Shown here in pieces: positions 42,824 to 50,958 of a DNA stretch of 64,000 nt. Both the position numbers and the translations under genes were made by a program. The stretch covers positions 1 to 64,000 of the forward strand of contig NZ_JAUCBM010000012.1 in NCBI RefSeq assembly GCF_030362795.1, written 5' to 3'. Every line of letters starts with the position of its first letter. Positions within the stretch are counted from its first letter, which is position 1. The stretch is from Pseudochrobactrum kiredjianiae. Its GTDB lineage: Bacteria; Pseudomonadota; Alphaproteobacteria; Rhizobiales; Rhizobiaceae. Below the pieces are notes generated by a model. It was not told the DNA's origin. It searched no databases and saw only the letters and a list, made by a program, of their open reading frames with translations.

Positions 42824-44613
42824 TCCGCAGCCTCCCTCCAATGTATAAGATGCTGGCAATTGGCGGCGACTAATGCCTCTGCAACTACTGGAGAGACGGA
42901 ATTACCGCAGCAAGATACAAGCGTGGTTTTGGAGATTGGTTTGCCTGAGATATCTAAGTCCAGCCGATAGCTGGGTGGAAAGCCTTGTGCGTTGAATAGT
43001 TCTCTCGGTGTAAGCATGCGCATGCCGATATCAATGATGGTGTAAAGATCTCCACCAATTGAAATGGTCACAATTTCACGCTCATCCCACGCGCCATGTT
43101 CGCGTAAGAAATCTGCGACTTGTTTGGCGCGTTTTATTTGGCCGGCTGATAGTGGCTGCGTGTTTAAATCACACTCAACATCTGCAAACCGATCTTTGGT
43201 CGTGATGGTATGACACGGTTCCTGCATAGTTGTGCCTTCACCGGTGCCGTAAAATTTCATCAGGTACGGTGCAACAAGGTTCTGCTGGGTGCCTTTTGCT
43301 GTGATTGTTGAAAGAGGCTCACTCAATGCTCGACCTGCGTGTGTGGCTCCATTTGGCATTGTGTTGTGCTGAGCCATGAATGCAGTGACTAAAGCTGACT
43401 TGCCTTGTCCCTCAGGCATTACAGTGGCTGCTGGACGTTCAAGTTCATGGCCAGTTGATGTTCCAAACTGGCGAGATATGAATGCTGTAGCTAAGCCGAA
43501 TTTACCGCCGCCAGCTGTAACCGTTCCGATAGGCTTGGACAGATCTAGCACTCGAGGTGCTTGGCTTTCTCTTTCGCCATAACCCATCTGTATCAAAGTT
43601 GGCACAACCACAGAGTTCTGGTCTTTCCGGCTGGCAGTGATGGTATGAACTGGTTCCGCAATACTGCGTAATGAGCCACCGTGTTGCGCAGCTGTCATTA
43701 TTGGACAGATAACGGCCTTCTCGCCTCGGTTTGCGCCGGTAATGGTGTTGAGTGGCTGATCTGCGACCTCTATCCTTCCGCCATGTGTAAGGTTGACTAA
43801 AAATGGACGTTGAGCATCCAGCACGAAACGCTGCATGCCACGGGCAATTCTAGCCAATGTGTTGGTTGCCAGTGGTCTAATGGCGCGGATATTATGCTGT
43901 TGATGAATTTCAACGGATGTTTCGAAAATTGAAGGGCATGGTTGTGACCAGTCAATTATCTCCGCAGCTGTGCGCCATGGAAGTTTTTTGCCACTGAGCA
44001 CGTCTTTCTCTGTTGGTTTGCCGTGCGTAGGCATAGGCCATGTAATCGGCTTGCCATCACGACGTGCAATCAAAAAGAACCGTTTCCGGATTGTCGGTGC
44101 ACCATAATCGCAGGCGCGCAGCTCGCGCCATTGCAGTTTATAGCCGAGTTTACGCAGTGCTTTACACCACTTTTCAAACGTATGACCTTTACTGTTTGGG
44201 CAGGGCATTAAACCACGATCTGTTTCCACAAGAGGACCCCAGTCGCGAAACTCTTCCACGTTTTCCAGAATGATAACATCTGGTTTTGCGCGTACTGCCC
44301 AGAGCACAACTACCCATGCGAGATCACGAATATTGCGCTCAACCGGCTTGCCACCTTTGGCCTTGCTGAAGTGTTTGCAGTCAGGTGAAAACCATGCCAA
44401 CCCGACATGCTTGCCTGCTACATAATCGAGCGGATCCACTTTGTAGATGTTTTCAGACAAGTGCAGAGTTTCAGGATGATTGACCTCGTGAAGCGCAAGC
44501 GCTGCAGCACTATGATTGATCGCAATGTCCGGTGACCGACCGAGAGCCATCTCAATGCCGGTCGAAGCACCGCCACCGCCAGCAAATGAATCAACGATAA
44601 GAGGTGCAATCAT
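42820..44613 (-). CDS. Phage C5-cytosine DNA methyltransferase
   Basis: Methylates cytosine at carbon 5, probably to protect phage DNA from host restriction. The ATG at 44613 overlaps the upstream stop and follows GGAAGCAGG; the product is 597 aa. Motif I is DSFAGGGGASTGIEMAL, motif IV is FSPDCKHFSKAKGGKPV (the nucleophile Cys is in PDC rather than the usual PCQ), motif VI is ILENVEEF and motif VIII is RKRFFLIARRDG. A long target-recognition region carries several repeats of the type P..TITA.....VV. Motifs IX-X are near the C-terminus (NAQGFPPSY, GNSVSP). No restriction partner is adjacent, so it is an orphan enzyme. Confidence 0.92.
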   Translation of the reverse strand: MIAPLIVDSFAGGGGASTGIEMALGRSPDIAINHSAAALALHEVNHPETLHLSENIYKVDPLDYVAGKHVGLAWFSPDCKHFSKAKGGKPVERNIRDLAWVVVLWAVRAKPDVIILENVEEFRDWGPLVETDRGLMPCPNSKGHTFEKWCKALRKLGYKLQWRELRACDYGAPTIRKRFFLIARRDGKPITWPMPTHGKPTEKDVLSGKKLPWRTAAEIIDWSQPCPSIFETSVEIHQQHNIRAIRPLATNTLARIARGMQRFVLDAQRPFLVNLTHGGRIEVADQPLNTITGANRGEKAVICPIMTAAQHGGSLRSIAEPVHTITASRKDQNSVVVPTLIQMGYGERESQAPRVLDLSKPIGTVTAGGGKFGLATAFISRQFGTSTGHELERPAATVMPEGQGKSALVTAFMAQHNTMPNGATHAGRALSEPLSTITAKGTQQNLVAPYLMKFYGTGEGTTMQEPCHTITTKDRFADVECDLNTQPLSAGQIKRAKQVADFLREHGAWDEREIVTISIGGDLYTIIDIGMRMLTPRELFNAQGFPPSYRLDLDISGKPISKTTLVSCCGNSVSPVVAEALVAANCQHLIHWREAAE

Positions 44614-45527
44614 TGGCCTGCTTCCAATGTGGGGGCGCACTCAGGGCATGGCGACAGGAACTCACTGTCTGGGCGCTGAATTTCCTTCGTGCTGTTGCAA
44701 TGTGTGCAGCAAACAGGTGGCTGGTTATTTTGCGCTGGGGCTGCGGCTAAAATTAAGCCGTGTGGTGCAGATACTTCCATAAAGTGGGTTGGCTCCCATT
44801 TGAGACGCATGGCTTTTTTTAATGAACCGGCGTTTTCATTATGGTGGTCAATAAATCGCTGTGCTCTCCGAACCGTCGCGCACCATCTACCTTTACCGTC
44901 AAAAGCACCGATGACGATCAGACGACCAAGCTCACGCTCGCCAAGTAATGAAATGTCATGCCAATGGTCAGACAGAGTAGGTGCACCAAACAAATCTAAA
45001 GCTATCGCAAGATTCATGATGACTTGTGAGTAATGATTATGCTTTTCCCATTCGACGATACTGGTCAGTTCGATTAAAGCGGTGCCAGCTGCGCGTACAG
45101 CGGTTGTAAATGATGTGTCAGCATCTGCTGCGTTTGAAAGCATCTGGCTGTGGAGATTGGCGGCAATCAGCAAAGCCCGTAGATCCACAGTCTGCACTGC
45201 AATGCGTTCCGACAGGTTGTCACCGGCAAGCAGCGTTTCATAAGTCCGCAGCAACTCAGAGAGGTCGAGCGGCGCATGATACGGTGCCTGCTCAACATCT
45301 GACAGATTGAACCAATAATCGCGTCTGGTTGGTCTATCATGGATCGTCTGGGCGTAGTCTTTGGCTTCCTGTGGGCTATGGAACGCCACACAGCATGGGT
45401 TAGTGCCACAGATTAATTGATAGCCTGCGCTGCATGCAGCCGTATCTACCCAATATGTGCCATAGGCGGTGATAGCGCGAAAACGGCTCTTGTATTCTGT
45501 CCATTCAAGTTTGGATTCTTGGGTCAT
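44610..45527 (-). CDS. Phage protein with C-terminal zinc-ribbon-like cysteines
   Basis: From the ATG at 45527 it is 305 aa. I recognise no complete domain. The C-terminus carries two CxxC pairs (VCCTHCNSTK and LSPCPECAP) that probably bind zinc. The middle (about residues 95-200) is alpha-helical in character. It is upstream of, and coupled by ATGA overlap to, the cytosine methyltransferase gene, so it may act in the same early function. Confidence 0.7.
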   Translation of the reverse strand: MTQESKLEWTEYKSRFRAITAYGTYWVDTAACSAGYQLICGTNPCCVAFHSPQEAKDYAQTIHDRPTRRDYWFNLSDVEQAPYHAPLDLSELLRTYETLLAGDNLSERIAVQTVDLRALLIAANLHSQMLSNAADADTSFTTAVRAAGTALIELTSIVEWEKHNHYSQVIMNLAIALDLFGAPTLSDHWHDISLLGERELGRLIVIGAFDGKGRWCATVRRAQRFIDHHNENAGSLKKAMRLKWEPTHFMEVSAPHGLILAAAPAQNNQPPVCCTHCNSTKEIQRPDSEFLSPCPECAPTLEAGQ

Positions 45528-45697
45528 GCTCGCACCGCCTTTACATAGAATGAATTGTCGGCTCTTCTGGCAGTCATGCGTATGATCTGCGGGAATCTTC
45601 GCGGGCAATTCTTAAAGGTAAGGGCGGAGCTATGAAGTTCAGGGGCTTGGCAGCGATCTTTGAAGCTTAGATTTCTCAGTGGTGTATAGGGGGCGGT

Positions 45698-46558
45698 ATG
45701 CCAACATTTGAGTTTCGCATCATAAATCCGAATAGCGGTCGTAAGATCAAACGAATTATAAAGGCGTTTGATGAGGAGCAATTGGTTGAATTGCTCGCTA
45801 AAGATGGCCTTGTTCCACTTGATGTAGAAACAATTCCCGATGAGCCTGCCTCTGAGGCGCAGTTGGGACTTATGCGAGCGAAAATGCTCCATATTCCGGC
45901 GGGCGTAACCAAAGACGAAGCTTCTAGCTTGCTGGATAACTTCTTCGAAAGGCGGAGTGTTGCTGAGCCGAAAGATTTTGAAGTAGCTAGAAAGATGCGT
46001 GTTGATGTCAATCAATACACAAATAAGAAAAGACTTTTTTACAGCATTTTCATTGACTTGACACAGCAAGGTGACATGCAGAGGCTTGGTGCCTGGTATG
46101 CTTACCGTGTCTATAGAAGTGGTTGCGACCGCGATCAAAGTGATGCCGTTAGCGATCCTTTGGATATGCGATTTTCTGCGATTGGTGCGCTTATTGCTGC
46201 GGATGCCAAGCTCGTAGCCTCGTTGAAGAGAGCGATCACCAGTTCCAGCGTGCATTTCCGTTGGTTCGGTATATTTGAGGCTCCCGATGGAACCTCGTTG
46301 CAAGGTGATGGTACTCACTCTGAAATTTATAAGTTTGTTGCTAATCAATTGGGCAGTAACGGTTTGTTCAAGCTGCAAACCAAACCTATTAGTAATAAAC
46401 TGAATAGCGGTCGGAGTGTTGAGCAAAGCACCTATCAACAGAGTGGATGGCAGGCAGATGCATCCACTACCAAGAAGAAATTCGGGTTTTGGAGTGCCGT
46501 TGAGCTTATCGCTATACTGCTGGGCTTGTATTGGGTTGCGAAATGGTTGTTTAGCTAA
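45698..46558 (+). CDS. Tail-anchored protein with GspF-like N-terminus (possible prophage accessory gene)
   Basis: A 286-aa protein read against the direction of its neighbours, with a strong ribosome site (AGGGGGCGGT). The first 50 residues (MPTFEFRIINPNSGRKIKRIIKAFDEEQLVELLAKDGLVPLDVE) look like the opening of type II secretion F proteins. A short helical motif follows (AGVTKDEASSLLDNFFERR), then a segment without recognised family, and a single C-terminal membrane helix (AVELIAILLGLYWVAKWLF). Its isolated, opposed position in the lysogeny region is typical of genes expressed from the prophage, for example superinfection exclusion; that role is inference. Confidence 0.65.
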   Translation: MPTFEFRIINPNSGRKIKRIIKAFDEEQLVELLAKDGLVPLDVETIPDEPASEAQLGLMRAKMLHIPAGVTKDEASSLLDNFFERRSVAEPKDFEVARKMRVDVNQYTNKKRLFYSIFIDLTQQGDMQRLGAWYAYRVYRSGCDRDQSDAVSDPLDMRFSAIGALIAADAKLVASLKRAITSSSVHFRWFGIFEAPDGTSLQGDGTHSEIYKFVANQLGSNGLFKLQTKPISNKLNSGRSVEQSTYQQSGWQADASTTKKKFGFWSAVELIAILLGLYWVAKWLFS

Positions 46559-46560
46559 CA

Positions 46561-46782
46561 TCACAACGCCCCACTTATCGCATTGCGCTGACGGGCAAGG
46601 CGAGCAGCGCTAAGCCCGAAACGACTAATATCATCTTTTGAATACCCGCGTTATTGCAGGTTTTCTTGCGTCGTTCGCACGCCTGCCGCATCCATGCGCT
46701 GCATGGTCGCGGCCATTTCATCTACTGACAGTTTCTGCCAGCTCGGAAACAAACGTCTGTGACTATTTACCAGTTTGAGCAT
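46561..46782 (-). pseudogene. Small leftward phage gene with an in-frame TAA (73 codons in all)
   Basis: The ATG at 46782 follows GGAGATGTAATC and encodes 43 residues (MLKLVNSHRRLFPSWQKLSV...TTQENLQ) before TAA at 46651-46653. In the same frame, 29 further codons (RGYSKDDISRFGLSAARLAR...) continue a coherent protein-like sequence to a TGA at 46561. The whole reads like one small phage protein broken by a nonsense change. It lies directly downstream of the leftward promoter/operator, so it is the first gene of that transcript. The 43-aa product alone may still be made. Confidence 0.5.
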
Positions 46783-46810
46783 GATTACATCTCCATACGA
46801 CATGGAGATA

Positions 46811-46863
46811 AAATGCGCATTACGCACATTTGTGTCAATAGCAAATGTGCGTAATGCGCATTT
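46811..46863. promoter_or_regulatory. Leftward operator/promoter (OL/PL analogue): 22-bp perfect inverted repeat
   Basis: Bases 46811-46832 and 46842-46863 are perfect inverted repeats of 22 bp separated by 9 bp. Each arm contains the operator TGTGCGTAATGCGCA. The spacer holds TTGACA on the minus strand (46833-46838), so two operators flank the -35 box of a leftward promoter, and one of them fills the -35/-10 spacer. A further partial site (TGTGCGTAATATCGA) lies at 46886-46900. Confidence 0.85.
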
Positions 46864-47026
46864 ATTGATTTTCGTGCTTCATTAATGTGCGTAATATCGA
46901 CTGGTACTATCGAATCAAACAGTAACTCAAATGGGGAATGGGCAAGAGATTATTACCTGCCTGCCGATAATCTGCAGTGCGTCCAATAGGGCGTTAGACG
47001 CAAACGTAGTTATTACGGGGAGCGAA

Positions 47027-47179
47027 ATGGATATATCTACTGAGTTAATCGTAGAATGGAATAGATTAACAAAACGGGAAAAGAAAATATTTATCGCTTT
47101 CTGGCAGCAATCAAAGCCTTCAAAAGCGGGAGCATTGCAAGTTTGTCTTCTTCGGTTGCTTCAGCAACAAGCCGATTAA
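47027..47179 (+). CDS. Candidate 50-residue protein antisense to the repressor 3' end
   Basis: GGGGAGCGAA directly precedes the ATG at 47027. The frame (MDISTELIVEWNRLTKREKK...) overlaps the 3' end of the repressor gene on the opposite strand. No domain is recognised, and the overlap makes it doubtful. Confidence 0.25.
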   Translation: MDISTELIVEWNRLTKREKKIFIAFWQQSKPSKAGALQVCLLRLLQQQAD

Positions 47180-47453
47180 ACTCTAAATCTAACTCATTGT
47201 TTTCACTGTCGGTACTGGTGGTTGGCGGGTTTCCTTCGCCTGTCAACAACCAAGCCTCGCTTACTCGATACGCCCTTGCATATTGGGTAGATACGCGCCC
47301 AATCCCACGATTGCCTTGTTCGTGCTGGGCATACGAATTGTAGTTCCAGCCAAAAAACTCACACGCACTTTTAGCTGTTTTAAAGCCACGTGCAATTCGA
47401 GCTTGCTCTAAGCGTTTGGCAAAATCCGGTCTTGTGTCTGTCATGTTTTGCAT
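47091..47453 (-). CDS. Phage repressor (CI analogue), XRE-type, no peptidase domain
   Basis: Lysogeny repressor of about 120 aa. The HTH_3 domain is clear (about residues 8-65: FAKRLEQARIARGFKTAKSACEFFGWNYNSYAQHEQGNRGIG). The C-terminal part is a short acidic helical region (EFNRLVAEATEEDKLAMLPLLKAL) instead of the S24 peptidase domain, so RecA-driven self-cleavage should not be possible. No ribosome site precedes any of the candidate ATGs (47453, 47444). It is divergent from the Cro-like gene across shared operators. Confidence 0.85.
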   Translation of the reverse strand: MQNMTDTRPDFAKRLEQARIARGFKTAKSACEFFGWNYNSYAQHEQGNRGIGRVSTQYARAYRVSEAWLLTGEGNPPTTSTDSENNELDLEFNRLVAEATEEDKLAMLPLLKALIAARKR

Positions 47454-47468
47454 ATTGCACACTTTCAA

Positions 47469-47508
47469 TGTGCGTTTCGTCTTGACAAATAATTGTGCTT
47501 AACGCACA
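47469..47508. promoter_or_regulatory. Rightward operator/promoter (OR/PR analogue)
   Basis: TTGACA (47482-47487) is followed by the operator TGTGCTTAACGCACA (47494-47508), which occupies the -35/-10 spacer exactly as in the leftward promoter. A half-site (TGTGCGTTTCG) lies at 47469-47479 on the repressor side. The shared operator form is TGTGC-N5-GC(A/G)CA. Confidence 0.8.
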
Positions 47509-47516
47509 TATTTAGT

Positions 47517-47798
47517 ATGACCGAAACGATTTTAGATATTCCATCACTACGGAAAGTGCTGCGGCTCACTCAATCTCAGTTGGCTGAGATGGCAGGTGTA
47601 AACTTGTCAACAGTTTGGCGGTGGGAAAATGGTGGGGTTCCCAAGAGGGGGCCAGCACGCGCTTTTCTGATGCGATTAAGTCAAGAATCCATCGATATGG
47701 CAACTACGTCTGCATTGTCCCCGACAGACGTAAACGGAGCGCAATGCTGTGAAAACAATCATTGCGCTCCGACAGCCATTTATCCGGAGGGTATTTGA
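47517..47798 (+). CDS. Cro-like phage regulator
   Basis: A 93-aa protein with an XRE helix-turn-helix (ILDIPSLRKVLRLTQSQLAEMAGVNLSTVWRWENGGVPKRGPARAFLMRL). The ATG at 47517 lies only about nine bases beyond the operator and very near the expected transcription start, with no ribosome site, so the mRNA may be leaderless. It is first in the rightward early transcript. The C-terminal 30 residues contain CENNHC and are of unknown role. Confidence 0.85.
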   Translation: MTETILDIPSLRKVLRLTQSQLAEMAGVNLSTVWRWENGGVPKRGPARAFLMRLSQESIDMATTSALSPTDVNGAQCCENNHCAPTAIYPEGI

Positions 47799-47878
47799 TG
47801 TTTTGGCGAAGCTTTGTGGCATGACCTTTAGTTCCTAGTGCGGCTGTTCTGACAGTCTGAATTTTTCACATTGAAACA

Positions 47879-47923
47879 TTTCCCACAACGGGAAACGCCG
47901 CTGGGTTTTCCCAGCGCGGGAAA
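47879..47923 (+). terminator. Compound hairpin between cro-like gene and next regulator (tR1 analogue)
   Basis: TTTCCC-ACAAC-GGGAAA (47879-47895) is followed by the stem CGCTGGG-TTTT-CCCAGCG (47899-47916), a further CGGGAAA, then TTTTGTCTTTTTTT. The second stem could end early transcription as lambda tR1 does. The three GGGAAA boxes could equally be sites for the protein encoded 30 bases downstream. Confidence 0.6.
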
Positions 47924-47952
47924 CATTTTGTCTTTTTTTATTGGAGTTGATC

Positions 47953-48438
47953 ATGGCTGACATTTCAGATGCATGGTTCTACCGGCTCAAAGCCGCGCAA
48001 CGTGACTTGATCAAGCAATGCGGTGGCATAGAGCGGGCAGGCGATATTACCTCCTTTGGTAAAAGCACTGTAGGGCGCTGGAACAATGCAGCAGATCCTG
48101 AACTGATGCCTATACCGGCAGTTCTGCTGTTGGAGGCTGAATGCGGCACGCCGCTCGTGACCACTGTTATGGCTGAGCTCAATGGCCGTCGGCTGCAAGA
48201 CCCAGATGATATGGGCAAGGCTACCGGCAACATTCTCTCTCGTTATGCAGAAACAGTGCGCCAATCCGGTGAACTCATGTCCGCCGGTGCGCAAGCTTTT
48301 GCCGATGGCAAGATTACTCCGGCGGAAGCAACACAGCTCGACCGTGTAGCAGCGGATGTTGAGCGGTCATTATCTGAATTTCGCAAAATTTTAGCAGGGG
48401 CACGGGCTGATGGCGGCCTGCGACTGGTCAACGAATGA
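47953..48438 (+). CDS. Probable phage regulatory protein (CII position)
   Basis: The ATG at 47953 follows GGAG by 8 bases, giving 161 aa. The N-terminal half has a helix-turn-helix character (RDLIKQCGGIERAGDITSFGKSTVGRWNNAADPELMPIPAVLLLEAECG). The C-terminal half is helical (ITPAEATQLDRVAADVERSLSEFRKILAG), as expected for an oligomerisation region. It occupies the place of cII in lambda, after the cro-like gene and a hairpin. The role is inferred from position and the DNA-binding look. Confidence 0.65.
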   Translation: MADISDAWFYRLKAAQRDLIKQCGGIERAGDITSFGKSTVGRWNNAADPELMPIPAVLLLEAECGTPLVTTVMAELNGRRLQDPDDMGKATGNILSRYAETVRQSGELMSAGAQAFADGKITPAEATQLDRVAADVERSLSEFRKILAGARADGGLRLVNE

Positions 48439-48472
48439 CGGCTGGCCGTCACTTAACCTGAAAGGAACCGAC

Positions 48473-49351
48473 ATGCGTGCAGTGACAATTACAGTGAAAG
48501 ACAAGATTACTCCGCCGCAGGATCTTGGTGCGCCGCCAATGCTGAATTGGCTGCCGATTGGCGATCTGGTGATTGATGATCAGTATCAGCGGGAGCTGAA
48601 CCGCGCTAATTGGAGCGCGATTATTAAAATCGCTCGGGATTTTCATTGGTCGCGGTTTTCGCCGGTATTCGTAGCGCCATCGCTTGGCGGTAAATATGCG
48701 ATTATCGACGGTCAGCACCGCACCCATGCGGCGGCGCTTTGCGGCATTGAGGCTGTGCCGTGTCAGATCGTGCAAATGGATGCCAAGCAACAGGCAGCGA
48801 GTTTCGCTGCTATTAATGGCATGGCGACGAAAGTCACACCTTATCAGATATTCCGCGCCGGATTGGCGGCGGGTGAAGCATGGGCTGTAGATTGTGCGGA
48901 TGCCTGTTCCGATGCTGGCTGCCGGTTGATGACATCTTATGTTTCAGGTGAGGGCAAAAAGCCCGGACAAATCACCACTATTTCTCTGATCCGCTCTCAT
49001 GTTGATAAAGGGCGTCGGGCTTCGGTCACCTTGGCTTTGCGCGGCGTGCGCAACTCAGAGTTTGGCAAAGATGCTGCTGCATATGCCACGGAAGTGCTCA
49101 AACCTTTGTTTGCAGCGGTTGTTGACCGGCCTTGGTTGGTGAAAAACGGCACTGACCTTACCGGTTTTATGGATGATTTTGACATCTATTCCGCGCTCGA
49201 TAACGCCGCTGAATTTGCCAAGCGCAAGCGGCGTGAAAGTGTCGATATCAGCCGCTTTGACATTGCGACCGCTGATATCGGCTCGGCTCTGGATAAGGCT
49301 TTCCCGCAACGCATGGCTTTGCCTGTTTCAGCAGGTGTGCGCCATGGCTGA
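48473..49351 (+). CDS. Phage ParB-like nuclease-domain protein (DUF6551 type)
   Basis: The ATG at 48473 has AAAGGA 6 bases upstream; the product is 292 aa. The N-terminal ParB/sulfiredoxin-like fold shows [31 protein letters not shown], then [32 protein letters not shown], where DGQHR is the family's nucleotide/DNA motif. The remaining two thirds is not assigned. Such proteins are frequent in phage early operons. It overlaps the GapR-family gene by 8 bases. Confidence 0.82.
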   Translation: MRAVTITVKDKITPPQDLGAPPMLNWLPIGDLVIDDQYQRELNRANWSAIIKIARDFHWSRFSPVFVAPSLGGKYAIIDGQHRTHAAALCGIEAVPCQIVQMDAKQQAASFAAINGMATKVTPYQIFRAGLAAGEAWAVDCADACSDAGCRLMTSYVSGEGKKPGQITTISLIRSHVDKGRRASVTLALRGVRNSEFGKDAAAYATEVLKPLFAAVVDRPWLVKNGTDLTGFMDDFDIYSALDNAAEFAKRKRRESVDISRFDIATADIGSALDKAFPQRMALPVSAGVRHG

Positions 49352-49607
49352 TGATATTTCAGGGGATAGTGCGCAGACAATCGCCGTAGGGCAGTTACGC
49401 GCATTCATTGAGCGCATTGAGCGTCTGAGTGAAGAAAAACAGACGGTTGCCGATGATATCAAGGTGGTTTTTGCGGAACTCAAAGCCAGTGGTTTCGACA
49501 CTAAGGCCGTCCGCACCATCATCCGTTTACGCAAAAAAGAACCACATGAGCGCCAAGAAGAGCAGGCCATGATCCAGCTCTACATGGACGCGCTCGGCAT
49601 GGAATGA
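49344..49607 (+). CDS. GapR-family DNA-binding protein (DUF2312)
   Basis: The 87-aa protein matches the alphaproteobacterial GapR/DUF2312 family: [53 protein letters not shown], a coiled coil followed by a DNA-contacting helix. In Caulobacter GapR encircles overtwisted DNA and aids replication and transcription. A phage copy placed between ParB-like genes and replication genes suggests a role in phage DNA topology or takeover. Start at 49344 inside the previous gene's end. Confidence 0.88.
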   Translation: MADDISGDSAQTIAVGQLRAFIERIERLSEEKQTVADDIKVVFAELKASGFDTKAVRTIIRLRKKEPHERQEEQAMIQLYMDALGME

Positions 49608-49617
49608 GGGGCAGGCC

Positions 49618-50958
49618 ATGACTCATGTTAATGATCCATATTCCGCTGCGCCCGCCAAGGCGAAAAGACCAGTTAAGGGCAAGCTGGCACCGGTAAAAAC
49701 TTCAAAAGCGTTGAAATCTAAGCCTAAAGTAAAGGTGGTTGCTGAGCCGGAGTTTTATCCTGCACATCCGCTGGCTGATATGTTTCCGATGATTGATGAG
49801 CCGGAACGAATCTTGCTTGCGGATGATATTGCCGCGCATGGTCAGCATGAGCCAATATTGCTGTTGGAAGGCATGGTACTCGACGGTCGGAACCGGCAGT
49901 GGGCGTGCCGCCATGCCGGTGTGAAGCCGGTTTATGCTGATTATACCGGCGCGGATCCGCTGAACTTTGTGCTTTCCAAAAATTTGCACCGGCGGCACCT
50001 GACCGAAAGTCAGCGGGCAATGGTTGCCGCTTCCATTGTCGATTGGGAACGTGGTGTAAATCAAAATACTGCAGGGACTGCAAATTTACCGACCCGTGCA
50101 GCGGCGGCAAAGCTGTCTATTTCAGAACGGGCAGTGAGTGCGGCGCGGCGTGTGCGCGACCACGGTGCACCGGAGTTGATTGACGCTATTCGTGCAGGCA
50201 AGGTTTCGATCCATGCCGGTGAGGCGCTGTCTGAGCTGCAGCACGAAGAACAGTGCAAGATTGTTCGTCAAGAGCAGAAACAGATTGTCGCGAAGGCAAA
50301 GGAAATCCGCACGCATAAGCAGCGGGTGCGCCATGCGGCGCGCCTTATCAAGATGGAAGCCGTGGCGCGGCATGGCAGCGAAACCGCGCCGGATAAGGTT
50401 TTGCAGAAGTATCCTGTTATTTACGCGGATCCGCCTTGGAAATTTGGCGTGCGATCAGAGGTGACCGGACGCGAAAAGAGTGCGGAAAATCATTATCCGA
50501 CAATGGATACGGCTGACATTTGCGCGTTGTTTGAGAAAATCGGCGATCCGGTTTCACAAGATGCGGTGCTTTTTCTCTGGGCAACCAATCCAATGTTGCC
50601 ACAGGCTATGCAGGTCATGCAGGCATGGGGGTTCACTTATATTCACCACTGGATCTGGGACAAGCAGGTCGCCGGTACCGGATATTGGGGGCGCGACCGA
50701 CATGAGCTGCTGTTGATTGGCAGGCGTGGCGATGTGGCCGCGCCATTGATGGGAACTCAACCGGAGACTGTTTATTGTGAGAAAAAGGGTAGGCATTCAG
50801 CCAAGCCTGCATATTTCGCGGAACATATTGAAAAATTTTATCCGGATATCCCGAAGTTGGAAATCTTCTGTCGTTCAGCGCGTTCCGGTTGGGATGCCTG
50901 GGGCTATGAGGCGGGGGCTGTAGGTGATTCCCACGGCACGGTGTCTCATGAGTACTGA
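49618..50958 (+). CDS. ParB-domain / MT-A70 adenine methyltransferase fusion
   Basis: A 446-aa two-part protein. Residues about 45-130 form a ParB-N-like domain (HPLADMFPMIDEPERILLADDIAAHGQHEPILLLEGMVLDGRNRQWACRHAG, KNLHRRHLTESQRAMVAA), followed by a helix-turn-helix region (to about 215). Residues about 262-435 are an MT-A70 methyltransferase with the catalytic DPPW at 271-274, LFLWATNPMLPQAMQVMQAWGF and the RHELLLIGRRG segment. It should methylate adenine N6 in DNA, with the ParB half giving targeting. Together with the cytosine enzyme the phage has two DNA methyltransferases. Confidence 0.9.
   Translation: MTHVNDPYSAAPAKAKRPVKGKLAPVKTSKALKSKPKVKVVAEPEFYPAHPLADMFPMIDEPERILLADDIAAHGQHEPILLLEGMVLDGRNRQWACRHAGVKPVYADYTGADPLNFVLSKNLHRRHLTESQRAMVAASIVDWERGVNQNTAGTANLPTRAAAAKLSISERAVSAARRVRDHGAPELIDAIRAGKVSIHAGEALSELQHEEQCKIVRQEQKQIVAKAKEIRTHKQRVRHAARLIKMEAVARHGSETAPDKVLQKYPVIYADPPWKFGVRSEVTGREKSAENHYPTMDTADICALFEKIGDPVSQDAVLFLWATNPMLPQAMQVMQAWGFTYIHHWIWDKQVAGTGYWGRDRHELLLIGRRGDVAAPLMGTQPETVYCEKKGRHSAKPAYFAEHIEKFYPDIPKLEIFCRSARSGWDAWGYEAGAVGDSHGTVSHEY

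Noticed and set aside
46931-47026. Upstream extension of the small frame at 47027
   Set aside because: The first 32 codons have no ribosome site or conserved look; only the part after GGGGAGCGAA is worth listing, at low confidence.
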